Below the pieces are notes generated by a model that did no database searches, had not been told where the DNA came from, and worked only from the letters and a program-made list of their open reading frames with translations. 8,335 nucleotides of DNA from Parvularculaceae bacterium (GTDB taxonomy: Bacteria > Pseudomonadota > Alphaproteobacteria > Caulobacterales > Parvularculaceae). Positions 1 through 6,083 of this stretch are shown here, piece after piece; positions within the stretch are counted from its first letter, which is position 1, and each line of letters starts with the position of its first letter. The stretch lies in NCBI GenBank assembly GCA_027080545.1, contig JALWRV010000081.1, positions 1 through 8,335 on the forward strand, read 5' to 3'. Made by a program: the position numbers and the translations under genes.

Positions 1-571
1 TGGCATCACCAACCAAATAGTGATCAAACCGCAAAGACTGATCAAGCGGCGTATCCAGTTGGGAGAAAAAATCTTTCTTTTCTTGATCAACCGATTTTTG
101 CGCCAAGGCTGATGCCCCATCACGCGCCCCCGACAAGGACCCAGAAGCCGGGTGCAAGGCGTTGTTAAAGGTGCTCAAGCCCAGCTGGCGGTGCATGGGT
201 TGGCCTGATTGCGAAGAAGCCGGGCGCGCTTGATCAGAAAGAGCACGCGTGGTCCCAGCCATGCCCAAATATCCCGATTGTCCGGCTCTTGTCGGACCGG
301 GCCTCGGCTTGACCACCACCCGATCAATTTTGGCCACCGCCTGATTCCAGTTTTTATACAGGGTCGAATGGTAGCGGTTGATCAATTCATTGGCTTTAAA
401 CGCGCTTGATGTGATCAAGGTAAGGCATTTATTTTCCAGCCCCCCCTTATCAATATCCTCCAACCAAGCCGCATAGGCGGATGGCCCAACATCGGCCCGC
501 AGACGATCTTTGAATTTTACAAATTCCTCTTCCAGCACCATCGCTAATTTCTTGTTGTCCTCGTTCATCAT
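1..571 (-). CDS. dnaA: Chromosomal replication initiator protein DnaA, N-terminal part (3' end outside window)
   Basis: DnaA binds DnaA boxes at the origin, melts the adjacent AT-rich DNA and recruits the DnaB helicase; it also acts as a transcription factor. The minus-strand frame from ATG at 571 is open to the window edge (190 codons). Residues about 10-85 resemble DnaA domain I, with a YAAWLEDI segment, a beta strand (CLTLITSS) and the SAFKANELINRYHSTLYKNW helix. Residues about 86-173 are a polar Pro/Ser/Gly/Gln-rich linker, as expected for domain II. The last residues, LDQSLRFDHYLVGDA, match the conserved entry into the AAA+ domain III ('L...ytFdnFvvG'). Walker motifs and the DNA-binding domain IV lie outside. 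Two ATGs are adjacent (571 and 568); a GGGG upstream is better spaced for the second, so the start could be 3 nt shorter. No convincing promoter was found. The gene faces away from a long repeat-rich non-coding region. Confidence 0.93.
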   Translation of the reverse strand, partial: MMNEDNKKLAMVLEEEFVKFKDRLRADVGPSAYAAWLEDIDKGGLENKCLTLITSSAFKANELINRYHSTLYKNWNQAVAKIDRVVVKPRPGPTRAGQSGYLGMAGTTRALSDQARPASSQSGQPMHRQLGLSTFNNALHPASGSLSGARDGASALAQKSVDQEKKDFFSQLDTPLDQSLRFDHYLVGDA

Positions 572-727
572 TACCCCGGAAACGTTTGCCGTTTTTTGTT
601 AAAAGGAGAAGATTATTCGACGTGACGGACCTCCACAGCTGATCCGACAAGCGCTTTCTTGATCTTCTTTTGTTTATTCTTTTGTTGGTTCTTGGATTGC
701 CCGGTTAAACGGGCCGATATGTAAACT

Positions 728-855
728 GTCTTTAGATCTTAGGTCTTGGGAGTACTTAGGTCTTAGGTTTTAGGCCTTAGGTCTTGGAACTCGTTCCCTT
801 CGCGCCACCCTCAATAGAGGCTAAACTGACGCAAAACCGTGGCGGATCTAAAGAC
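728..855. repeat. 11-bp inverted repeat flanking the CTTAGGTCTT array
   Basis: GTCTTTAGATC at 728-738 is the exact reverse complement of GATCTAAAGAC at 845-855. The 106-bp interior holds the CTTAGGTCTT copies. One 11-bp inverted match somewhere in a 1.6-kb region is not very unlikely by chance, so significance is modest. A small hairpin, CTTCGA / TCGAAG with a 5-nt loop (861-877), follows immediately. Confidence 0.45.
738..785. repeat. Three direct copies of CTTAGGTCTT
   Basis: The 10-mer CTTAGGTCTT occurs exactly at 738-747, 755-764 and 776-785, with a fourth degenerate copy (CTTAGGTTTT) at 762-771 overlapping the second. Start spacings are 17 and 21 bp, so the array is irregular rather than strictly tandem. 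It lies about 170-215 bp upstream of the dnaA start. It could be a protein-binding array for dnaA or origin control, or simple slippage-derived sequence; nothing seen decides between them. Confidence 0.75.
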
Positions 856-1202
856 TGCCGCTTCGAAACTATCGAAGGGCAAAGCTGGTCTTTCGCACAA
901 GAATAACCGCCCCAATAATCACCCCCCCTAGATCGGAAATATTACCAGCCTTCTGCATGGCTGAAGCATGGTCCGAAATTTGGTGTGATGAATTGTGTCT
1001 GATCATTCTATTGCCCGCTTTCTTTACGTTTGTTGTTTATCTTATGTTTATCGATTTTGCTCGGTCATTTTCCGGCTTTATATTTGATATAGGCTTGTCT
1101 GGTCCGTTTGGTCTGGTCCGCTTGGGTGATGTGCTTTGATTACCCTCCTTTTTATTTTGTCTTTACACCCTCAAACTCTATACTTTTTGACCCAAAAGCT
1201 CT

Positions 1203-1297
1203 CTTTGGCCCAAAGGCTCCCTTGATGCGCATCAAGGGATGCGCAACGCCGGCCCGCCGGAACTGGGTAACACTCAACTGAATACCGCTGGAAGCGG
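1203..1297. repeat. Cluster of four short hairpins including a 22-bp perfect palindrome
   Basis: Four inverted repeats follow one another in 95 bp. They are CTTTG/CAAAG with a 3-nt loop (1203-1215), a perfect palindrome with half-site CCCTTGATGC (1218-1239, no loop), CCGGC/GCCGG with a 2-nt loop (1249-1260), and CCGCT/AGCGG with a 3-nt loop (1285-1297). The segment is more GC-rich than its surroundings. A perfect 22-bp palindrome suggests a dimeric protein site or a cruciform. The series as a whole could equally be a structured RNA or the remains of a mobile element. No T-run follows, so these are not ordinary terminators. Confidence 0.7.
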
Positions 1298-1390
1298 CTA
1301 TCAGGCCAACAAAAATAGAAGGCCGCGAACCAAACATCACAACAACAAGTTCAAGGCGCTCTACTCTTACCCCCTTGTGGGCACTACCTA

Positions 1391-1450
1391 AACTTGAACC
1401 ACTTTAACTCGAACCGGTTAAACTCAAACCGGTTAAACTCGAAGCAAGTA
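1391..1450. repeat. 15-bp tandem array (four units), iteron-like
   Basis: Units start at 1391, 1406, 1421 and 1436, exactly 15 bp apart: AACTTGAACCACTTT, AACTCGAACCGGTTA, AACTCAAACCGGTTA and AACTCGAAGCAAGTA. The two central units each contain the palindrome AACCGGTT (1412-1419 and 1427-1434) and are nearly identical; the outer units are degenerate. The 10-mer CCGGTTAAAC spanning the junctions (1414-1423, 1429-1438) recurs at 701-710 near dnaA. This resembles a cooperative protein-binding array, but the binding protein is unknown. Confidence 0.75.
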
Positions 1451-1730
1451 AATCGAAGAATATTTCAATTTACCAAAATCATCAGTCATTAAGACCATTA
1501 GCTACTGAAACCACCAGACTAAAGAGGCGCTTAAGACAAAGCTCATTCATTGCTCATCTACTCAACATGTTCTTGTGTGCTTCTGAATGTTTCTGATGAA
1601 ACTGGTTTGTTGTGATTGTGTAGGGTAAGTCGTGAAACAAAGAGCAACAAATCAAGGGAACCAAACCACTAACGCACACGCTTCACTAACATACAAACTT
1701 TAATGAACTTGTCTTCGCTTGATCTCGCTT

Positions 1731-1790
1731 CGCTTGGCTTAGTTTTGCTTCGCTTGGCTTAGTTTTGCTTCGCTTGGCTTAGTTTTGCTT
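1731..1790. repeat. 20-bp perfect tandem repeat (three copies) in a polypyrimidine-biased tract
   Basis: The unit CGCTTGGCTTAGTTTTGCTT is repeated exactly at 1731-1750, 1751-1770 and 1771-1790. Degenerate half-copies flank it on the left (from about 1711) and right (to about 1845), all variations on CGCTT/GCTT. The 20-bp period is close to two helical turns, so copies would lie on the same DNA face. Perfect identity of three copies suggests recent expansion by slippage or conservation for a binding function. On the plus strand the tract is T/C-rich with few A residues. Confidence 0.9.
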
Positions 1791-1944
1791 CGCTTCGCCT
1801 ACTTTTTCCTCGCCTCGCTTGCTTTTGCTTAGCCTGCTTTGCTTTTCGCACCTCTTCCTTACCCCTATACCGCGCACCCTCCTTTTCTTTATCAACCGTA
1901 AGCGGATACTATGGTGAAGAAATGCTTGATGCAATAGAGAGTGA

Positions 1945-2058
1945 AAATGTTTTTTTTTGAATCGCGAAAAAAAATATTTGACACATTCAATATCAACACT
2001 TTAGCCGCGGCTGTTGATGTAAAATAATTTCAGCGATAACTATTTTCTTTTGTTGATG
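1945..2058. promoter_or_regulatory. AT-tract segment with IHF-consensus site and inverted ATCAACA motifs; candidate unwinding/origin core
   Basis: A run of nine or more T (1950-1958) and a run of A (1967-1974) flank GAATCGCG, which includes a GANTC (CcrM-type methylation) site. Next comes TTTGACACA (1977-1985), one mismatch from TTWTNCACA. TATCAACACTTTA at 1991-2003 matches the IHF consensus WATCAANNNNTTR exactly. ATCAACA occurs at 1992-1998 and inverted at 2012-2018 and 2051-2057, around the palindrome AGCCGCGGCT (2003-2012). IHF sites, AT-rich unwinding elements and clustered initiator motifs are typical origin components. Assigning that role here is inference, because canonical DnaA boxes are missing. 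Confidence 0.4.
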
Positions 2059-2148
2059 CTATTGTTAGCAGAACAAGCAATTTACTGGTCTTTATTGATT
2101 TTTCTCAAACCAAAACTTACCCCTTTAAAGCACAGGAAAAATACTCAT

Positions 2149-2184
2149 AAAAAAACACCGGCATAACAAAGTCATACCGGCGTT
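2149..2184 (-). terminator. Intrinsic terminator of rpsT
   Basis: Read on the minus strand, an ACGCCGGTATGA arm pairs with a TTATGCCGGTGT arm (G-U pairs allowed) around a short loop, followed at once by seven T. It begins about 25 nt after the rpsT stop codon and separates rpsT from the long non-coding region. Confidence 0.88.
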
Positions 2185-2208
2185 CCGTGTACTGAATGTT
2201 TGTTGCTG

Positions 2209-2475
2209 CTAGGCAGAAATGGCCTTGATCCGACTGGAAAGACGGGAAAGCTTGCGAGCCGCCATGTTTTTATGGAATAGCCCCTTACCAGCCGCTCGCA
2301 TCAGCTCTGGCTCAGCAGCCTGAAAGGCGGCCTTTGCCTCATTGACATTTTGTGAGGCGATGGCCTCTTCTACTTTGCGTAGAAATGTGCGCACCCGCGC
2401 CCGACGCGCCTTGTTAACTGCGGTTCGGCGGGCGATTTTGCGCACCATTTTCTTTGCGGATGATGTATTCGCCAT
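2209..2475 (-). CDS. rpsT: 30S ribosomal protein S20
   Basis: S20 is a small basic helical protein that binds 16S rRNA early in 30S assembly. From ATG at 2475 the product is 88 residues, the usual family length. It begins MANTSSAKKMVRK and contains the conserved C-terminal pattern KGLFHKNMAARKLSRLSSRIK; it is rich in Lys, Arg and Ala throughout. The frame stays open upstream to 2535, but those 20 extra codons overlap the -10 promoter box and lack S20 character, so the MANT start is preferred. The gene is monocistronic, with its own promoter and terminator. It lies upstream of dnaA on the same strand, a familiar alphaproteobacterial linkage. The ribosome-binding site is weak. Confidence 0.96.
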   Translation of the reverse strand: MANTSSAKKMVRKIARRTAVNKARRARVRTFLRKVEEAIASQNVNEAKAAFQAAEPELMRAAGKGLFHKNMAARKLSRLSSRIKAISA

Positions 2476-2517
2476 GGTTTGGTTCGGTCCGTTATTCAAT
2501 TCAAATATGAGCAGCGG

Positions 2518-2546
2518 TGTATAGACCCCGGCCAAGGGGCCGTCAA
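2518..2546 (-). promoter_or_regulatory. Sigma-70-type promoter of rpsT
   Basis: On the minus strand TTGACG (2541-2546) and TATACA (2518-2523) are separated by exactly 17 bp, close to the TTGACA/TATAAT consensus. Transcription would begin near 2511, giving a leader of about 36 nt. The spacer contains a CCCC...GGGG inverted element. The strong match fits a highly expressed ribosomal gene. Confidence 0.85.
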
Positions 2547-2661
2547 CAGGGATTTTAGGGTGGGTTTACCTGTCCAAAACCTCAATAAATATGGGCCTTC
2601 ATACCCTCTCCTCGTCCCGATCTGGCCGCGTCTGACCATAGGCTATGGTGGGAGGGGGCGA

Positions 2662-3522
2662 TTATCGCTGACAATGGCCGCAGGCAAAGGTGCTGCGCCC
2701 TGCTTGGAGGTAGCGCTGAATGGCGCCCCCACAGCGGGCGCAGGCCTCTCCCTCACGCCCATAAGCCTTGAAACCATGCTGGAAATAGCCAAGTTTTCCG
2801 TCGACAGCCGCATGATCTTTTAGGCTGGAGCCACCGGACGCAATCGCGGCGCGTAAAATCTCCCGGATTGCTATCACTAGACGCGCGGCCCGTTGAGGCC
2901 CCAGGCTGTGGGCGCGGCGACGCGGTGATATGCCCGCCTGCCACAGGGCTTCACAGACATAGATATTACCCAGCCCCGCCACCACCCGCTGATCAAGCAG
3001 GGCTTGCTTTATCGCGGTTTTGCGCCCGCTGAGCGCTGACCTCAAACTTGCCCCATGAAACTGGTTGCCCAACGGTTCTGGCCCCATGGCGGCAAAATGG
3101 CGGCAATGCTCTAGGGCGTCCCGCGCCACCAGATCCATAAAACCGAACCGGCGCGGATCATTATAAAGCACCCGCACCGCATGGCCCTTAGCCGTTAGGA
3201 GCTTTATTGCCACATGATCATGGGAGGGGTTGCGGCTTTTACCTTGGTTTTTTTGCCCTCCTTCAATGATAAAGCGGCCAGACATGCCAAGATGGGCGAT
3301 CAGGGTCTGATCTTTGCTGCGCGGCTGGCTGGTATGGATGAGCAAATATTTCGCCCGCCGATCCACTTGGGTGATGGTGCGGCCGGTGAGAATTTTGGAA
3401 AAATTTTTCGGAAACGGAAAACGCAGGTCCGCTCGGTTAAGCTGGATGGCTTGTATCTGTGCGCCCGCCATCACTGGCGTCAAGCCGAGACGGACCGTTT
3501 CAACCTCCGGTAATTCGGGCAT
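2662..3522 (-). CDS. mutM: Formamidopyrimidine-DNA glycosylase (Fpg/MutM)
   Basis: This bifunctional base-excision repair enzyme removes 8-oxoguanine and formamidopyrimidines from DNA and cleaves the abasic site by beta,delta-elimination. The 286-residue product is full length. It begins MPELPEVETVR, giving the catalytic N-terminal Pro2 and Glu3. Lys58 lies in the conserved RRAKYLLI strand. A helix-two-turn-helix region includes QALLDQRVVAGLGNIYVCEA, with Asn176 of the GLGNIY motif. Near the C-terminus are GGSSLKDH and GKLGYFQHGFKAYGREG. The terminal zinc finger has Cys261, Cys264, Cys281 and Cys284, with Arg276 in the finger hairpin. No key residue is missing. The start lies 15 nt after the stop of the upstream methyltransferase-like gene, so the two are probably cotranscribed. 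A palindrome, ACCATAG-G-CTATGGT (2635-2649), lies just past the stop but lacks a T-run. Confidence 0.96.
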   Translation of the reverse strand: MPELPEVETVRLGLTPVMAGAQIQAIQLNRADLRFPFPKNFSKILTGRTITQVDRRAKYLLIHTSQPRSKDQTLIAHLGMSGRFIIEGGQKNQGKSRNPSHDHVAIKLLTAKGHAVRVLYNDPRRFGFMDLVARDALEHCRHFAAMGPEPLGNQFHGASLRSALSGRKTAIKQALLDQRVVAGLGNIYVCEALWQAGISPRRRAHSLGPQRAARLVIAIREILRAAIASGGSSLKDHAAVDGKLGYFQHGFKAYGREGEACARCGGAIQRYLQAGRSTFACGHCQR

Positions 3523-3537
3523 GCTGAAATCCCGCCC

Positions 3538-4017
3538 TTATATCCAGCGCCGAACTTTAGCCTTATAGGCCGCCCAACCTTCGGGAAAACGGGCCGCGAG
3601 ATGGGCTTCTTCCGGCTTTATTTGAAATTCTTGCAGCACAAAGAAGGCGACAGGCACAAATAAAAACAAAAGGCCAATGCCTGCGGACAGGCCAGCCCCG
3701 ATCAATATCATCAAATTGCCCAGATAGATCGGATTGCGGGAAAATTTGAACGGCCCGTGGCTCACCAGCGCCTCCGCCGGCTTGGTGGGCATGATATTGG
3801 TTTTAGCGGCGCGAAAGATCATCGCTGCCCAAATATCAAGCGCCAGCGCCCCGGCAATCAGCACCCAGCCCAAAATCACCATCCCAGAAGCCGGGACGAA
3901 CAAAAGGGCCAGGCTGGGGGCAAAATGTTTGGCCGCAAACCCTAGCGCCAGCAGGCATAAAACCAGCACGGGCGGCAATGGAAAATGGTTGGGGCGGTCT
4001 TTTATTGAGTGGGTCAT
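3538..4017 (-). CDS. Isoprenylcysteine carboxyl methyltransferase / phospholipid methyltransferase-like membrane protein
   Basis: The 159-residue protein resembles the small bacterial ICMT/PEMT-type integral membrane methyltransferases, which use S-adenosylmethionine; the substrate of this member cannot be told. Hydrophobic segments lie at about residues 14-30, 37-65 and 100-127. The family signature appears as SHGPFKFSRNPIYLG at about 86-100, with the conserved RNPiYlG core. The C-terminal part has a PEEAHLAARFPEGWAAYKAKVRRWI segment, corresponding to the 'EE..L...F...y..Y...v.Rwi' pattern that contributes to SAM binding. It is upstream of mutM on the same strand, with a 15-nt gap implying one transcript, and downstream of the rpsA terminator. 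No clear Shine-Dalgarno sequence precedes its ATG. In some related genomes a different methyltransferase gene (ubiE) lies near mutM; this is not UbiE. Confidence 0.85.
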   Translation of the reverse strand: MTHSIKDRPNHFPLPPVLVLCLLALGFAAKHFAPSLALLFVPASGMVILGWVLIAGALALDIWAAMIFRAAKTNIMPTKPAEALVSHGPFKFSRNPIYLGNLMILIGAGLSAGIGLLFLFVPVAFFVLQEFQIKPEEAHLAARFPEGWAAYKAKVRRWI

Positions 4018-4083
4018 GGGCAGACTATGAAGGATGTTAGTCGGCTTTGTCCAGCACGCTTACCATTTCACCAAAACGGGTGA

Positions 4084-4130
4084 GATCAAAAAAACCACCC
4101 CGAACATCATTTTTCGGGGTGGTTTTGATC
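4084..4130 (-). terminator. Strong intrinsic terminator of rpsA
   Basis: An 11-bp perfect stem, ACCACCCCGAA (4094-4104) with its complement at 4113-4123, encloses an 8-nt loop. On the minus strand it is followed by a T-run (4088-4093). It starts about 20 nt past the rpsA stop. The outer flanks GATCAAAA and TTTTGATC are also complementary, and the other strand ends in TTTT, so it may work weakly in both directions. Confidence 0.93.
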
Positions 4131-4148
4131 ATTTTATCCAGACGAGAC

Positions 4149-5858
4149 TTAATCGTCCTTTTTGTCTTTACCGTCACCCAAGGCTGCACCGAGAATATCC
4201 CCCAGCGAGGCCCCACTATCGGCAGAACCAAACTGCTCGACGGCTTCTTTTTCGTCCTGCATTTCCTTGGCTTTGATTGATAGGCCAATTTTACGCGAAT
4301 TGCGATCAAACGAGGTGATGCGGGCATCAACCTTGTCACCAATGGCAAAGCGTTCTGGACGTTGTTCGTTGCGATCTCGTGACAGATCAGATTTGCGAAT
4401 GAAGGCTTTTGGCCCTTCATCGCCGCCGACCCGCACTTCGATGCCGCCGCTTTCAATGGAAGTTACTTCACAGGTGACATCCATGCCGCGACGCAATTCA
4501 CCGGCCGCATCCATGGGATCACCATCAAGCTGTTTAACCCCGAGAGAGATACGTTCTTTTTCCGGATCAATGTCGAGAATTTTTGCCTTGATGACATCGC
4601 CCTTATTATAATCTTGAATGGCCTCATCGCCGGAGCGGTTCCAGTCAAGATCGGACAGGTGCACCATGCCGTCCATATCGTCGGTGATACCAACAAACAG
4701 GCCAAACTCGGTGATATTTTTGATCTCGCCTTCGATGATCGAACCAATCGGGTGCTGGTCGGCAAAGCTGTCCCATGGGTTGGACTGGCATTGCTTCAAG
4801 CCCAGCGATACGCGGCGTTTGCTCTCATCCACTTCCAGCACCATCACTTCGACCTCTTGCGAGGTGGATACGATTTTACCGGGGTGAACATTTTTCTTGA
4901 CCCAAGACATTTCCGAAACATGGACTAGGCCTTCAATGCCCTGCTCCAGCTCAACAAAGGCGCCATAATCGGTGATATTGGTGACCTTGCCGTTGAACTT
5001 GGCACCAATCGGATATTTCGCCGCGACCCCTTCCCACGGATCCGGGGCCAACTGTTTCATGCCCAGTGAGATACGGTGTGTTTCGGGATTGATCTTGACG
5101 ATTTTGACCTGAATCGTGTCGTTGACATTGAGCACTTCAGACGGGTGATTGACCCGGCTCCAGCTCATATCGGTGACGTGCAACAGGCCATCAACACCTG
5201 GCGCCAATTCAACAAAGGCGCCATAGTCGGTGATGTTTTTCACAATCCCGTCACGGGTATCGCCTTCGTTCAGGTCACGCACAACCTCTTGACGCTGTTC
5301 GGCGCGATCTTCTTCAAGAATGGCGCGACGCGAAACCACAATATTACCGCGGCGGCGGTCCATTTTCAAAATTTTGAACGGCTGTGGCATGTTCATCAGC
5401 GGGGTGGCGTCGCGCACTGGGCGAATGTCCACTTGTGATCCCGGCAAAAACGCAACCGCGCCACCGAGGTCAACCGTAAAGCCGCCTTTGACGCGATTAA
5501 AGATAACGCCTTCCACACGTTCTTCAGCTTCAAATTGTTTTTCAAGGCTAGTCCAGGCCTCTTCCCGGCGGGCCTTTTCACGCGAGATAGAGGCTTCGCC
5601 ATTAGCGCCTTCAATGCGCTCAACATAAACCTCAACCTCGTCGCCAATGTTGAGGTCTGGATCCTGCCCGGGGAGGGTAAATTCTTTTAGGGGAACGCGG
5701 CCTTCCATTTTTAGGCCGACATCAACAATCGCTACATCTTTTTCGATGCCTGTAATAACACCGGTGACAACTGTATTTTCAAAACTTTTGCGCCCGACGA
5801 TTGACGCTTCAAATAATTCCGCGAAATCTTCTTGGCTAGGGTTCATCGTTTCAGACAT
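4149..5858 (-). CDS. rpsA: 30S ribosomal protein S1
   Basis: S1 is the mRNA-binding protein of the small subunit, needed for initiation on most leadered mRNAs. From ATG at 5858 (MSETMNPSQEDFAELFEAS) the product is 569 residues, the usual alphaproteobacterial size. Six S1 (OB-fold) repeats are visible, at about residues 27-95, 113-180, 200-268, 285-355, 372-442 and 455-530. Repeats 3 and 4 carry the classic NITDYGAFVEL...G.dGLlHvs.mSW pattern, and repeat 5 a close variant (NITEFGLFVGI). The C-terminus is an acidic/Lys tail (GDGKDKKDD). A GGAG lies 11 nt before the start. The frame is open upstream to a TTG at 6011, but those 51 codons lack S1 character and would bypass this ribosome site. cmk, the usual upstream neighbour, is separated here by an opposite-strand gene. 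Confidence 0.97.
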   Translation of the reverse strand: MSETMNPSQEDFAELFEASIVGRKSFENTVVTGVITGIEKDVAIVDVGLKMEGRVPLKEFTLPGQDPDLNIGDEVEVYVERIEGANGEASISREKARREEAWTSLEKQFEAEERVEGVIFNRVKGGFTVDLGGAVAFLPGSQVDIRPVRDATPLMNMPQPFKILKMDRRRGNIVVSRRAILEEDRAEQRQEVVRDLNEGDTRDGIVKNITDYGAFVELAPGVDGLLHVTDMSWSRVNHPSEVLNVNDTIQVKIVKINPETHRISLGMKQLAPDPWEGVAAKYPIGAKFNGKVTNITDYGAFVELEQGIEGLVHVSEMSWVKKNVHPGKIVSTSQEVEVMVLEVDESKRRVSLGLKQCQSNPWDSFADQHPIGSIIEGEIKNITEFGLFVGITDDMDGMVHLSDLDWNRSGDEAIQDYNKGDVIKAKILDIDPEKERISLGVKQLDGDPMDAAGELRRGMDVTCEVTSIESGGIEVRVGGDEGPKAFIRKSDLSRDRNEQRPERFAIGDKVDARITSFDRNSRKIGLSIKAKEMQDEKEAVEQFGSADSGASLGDILGAALGDGKDKKDD

Positions 5859-6077
5859 ATTTATGTCTTCTCCAAATTTGCTGGTCAGTGCCAACCGGTT
5901 GGTTCCGGCGGTCTTCCCGAAATCCTGTCGCGCTCCTGCTGCTGTTTGAGGAGAGGGTCGGGCGTTCAGCTTAAGGTTAATAAAAGGTGCAGGAAGGAGC
6001 GGACCGGCCAATCACAAAAACGCCTCAACCAATGGCTGAGCGGGTCAATCACGCTTTGGTCTGCACCACCGCGAACG
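5859..6077 (-). promoter_or_regulatory. Long 5' leader of rpsA with potential RNA structure
   Basis: If transcription starts near 6077, rpsA has a leader of about 220 nt. Besides the terminator-like hairpin at 6016-6042, two further elements are seen. A long-range stem pairs GCAGGAAGGAGC (5989-6000) with GCTCCTGCTGC (5932-5942), with a small internal loop. A perfect palindrome, CCAACCGGTTGG, lies at 5891-5902. Translation of rpsA is autoregulated by S1 through leader structure in gammaproteobacteria; a comparable role here is inference. No gene is seen in this stretch. Confidence 0.45.
6016..6042 (-). terminator. Terminator-like hairpin inside the rpsA leader (possible attenuator)
   Basis: On the minus strand CTCAGCC-ATT-GGTTGAG forms a 7-bp stem with one G-U pair. 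The stem can be extended by a CG/GC clamp with a bulge and is followed by TTTTT (6016-6020). It lies about 60 nt downstream of the predicted rpsA start site and 160 nt before the start codon. It could prematurely end rpsA transcripts or mark the 3' end of a short RNA of about 60 nt. The T-run is short, so efficiency is uncertain. Confidence 0.5.
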
Positions 6078-6083
6078 GGCCTG

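Larger units (their letters stand above)
572..2148. other. Long repeat-rich non-coding interval between dnaA and rpsT; candidate origin or dnaA control region
   Basis: About 1.6 kb with no ORF that looks coding; the longest frames are about 60 codons, without family resemblance. Composition is visibly more AT-rich than the flanking genes, especially from about 1440 to 2148. It contains several distinct repeat families and hairpins listed separately. In many bacteria the origin lies beside dnaA, whereas in several alphaproteobacteria it lies near hemE, so position alone does not settle the matter. Canonical DnaA boxes (TTATCCACA) are absent. Only one-mismatch matches to TTWTNCACA occur, at 891-899 (TTTCGCACA) and 1977-1985 (TTTGACACA), about what chance would give. 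A stem of GCCCG/CGGGC at 699-714 lies between the repeats and dnaA. The dnaA transcript probably begins somewhere in this interval. Calling it an origin is inference. Confidence 0.5.

Noticed and set aside
957..1139. 60-codon plus-strand frame with a hydrophobic middle, in the dnaA-rpsT gap
   Set aside because: No ribosome site, no family resemblance, low-complexity Phe/Leu composition expected from AT-rich DNA.
1152..1340. 62-codon minus-strand frame across the hairpin cluster
   Set aside because: No ribosome site or recognisable motif; its sequence is dictated by the inverted repeats.
1391..1790. Possible CRISPR array
   Set aside because: The repeats are strictly tandem 15-bp and 20-bp units without unique spacers, and no cas gene is present.
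891..1985. One-mismatch matches to the DnaA box consensus TTWTNCACA at 891-899 and 1977-1985
   Set aside because: About two such matches are expected by chance in 1.6 kb on both strands, so they are not called as boxes on their own.
572..2148. tRNA, tmRNA, 6S or other known RNA gene in the gap
   Set aside because: No cloverleaf, CCA end or recognisable conserved RNA core was found by eye; a covariance-model search would be needed to exclude rarer families.
2476..2535. N-terminal extension of rpsT to 2535
   Set aside because: It would overlap the -10 box and start-site region of a strong promoter; S20 proteins begin MAN(T).
4037..4456. 139-codon minus-strand frame crossing the rpsA 3' end and its terminator
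   Set aside because: It is out of frame with rpsA, runs through the terminator hairpin and has no family resemblance.
5859..6011. N-terminal extension of rpsA to a TTG at 6011
   Set aside because: The extension lacks S1-like sequence; the ATG at 5858 has a GGAG site and gives the normal family length.
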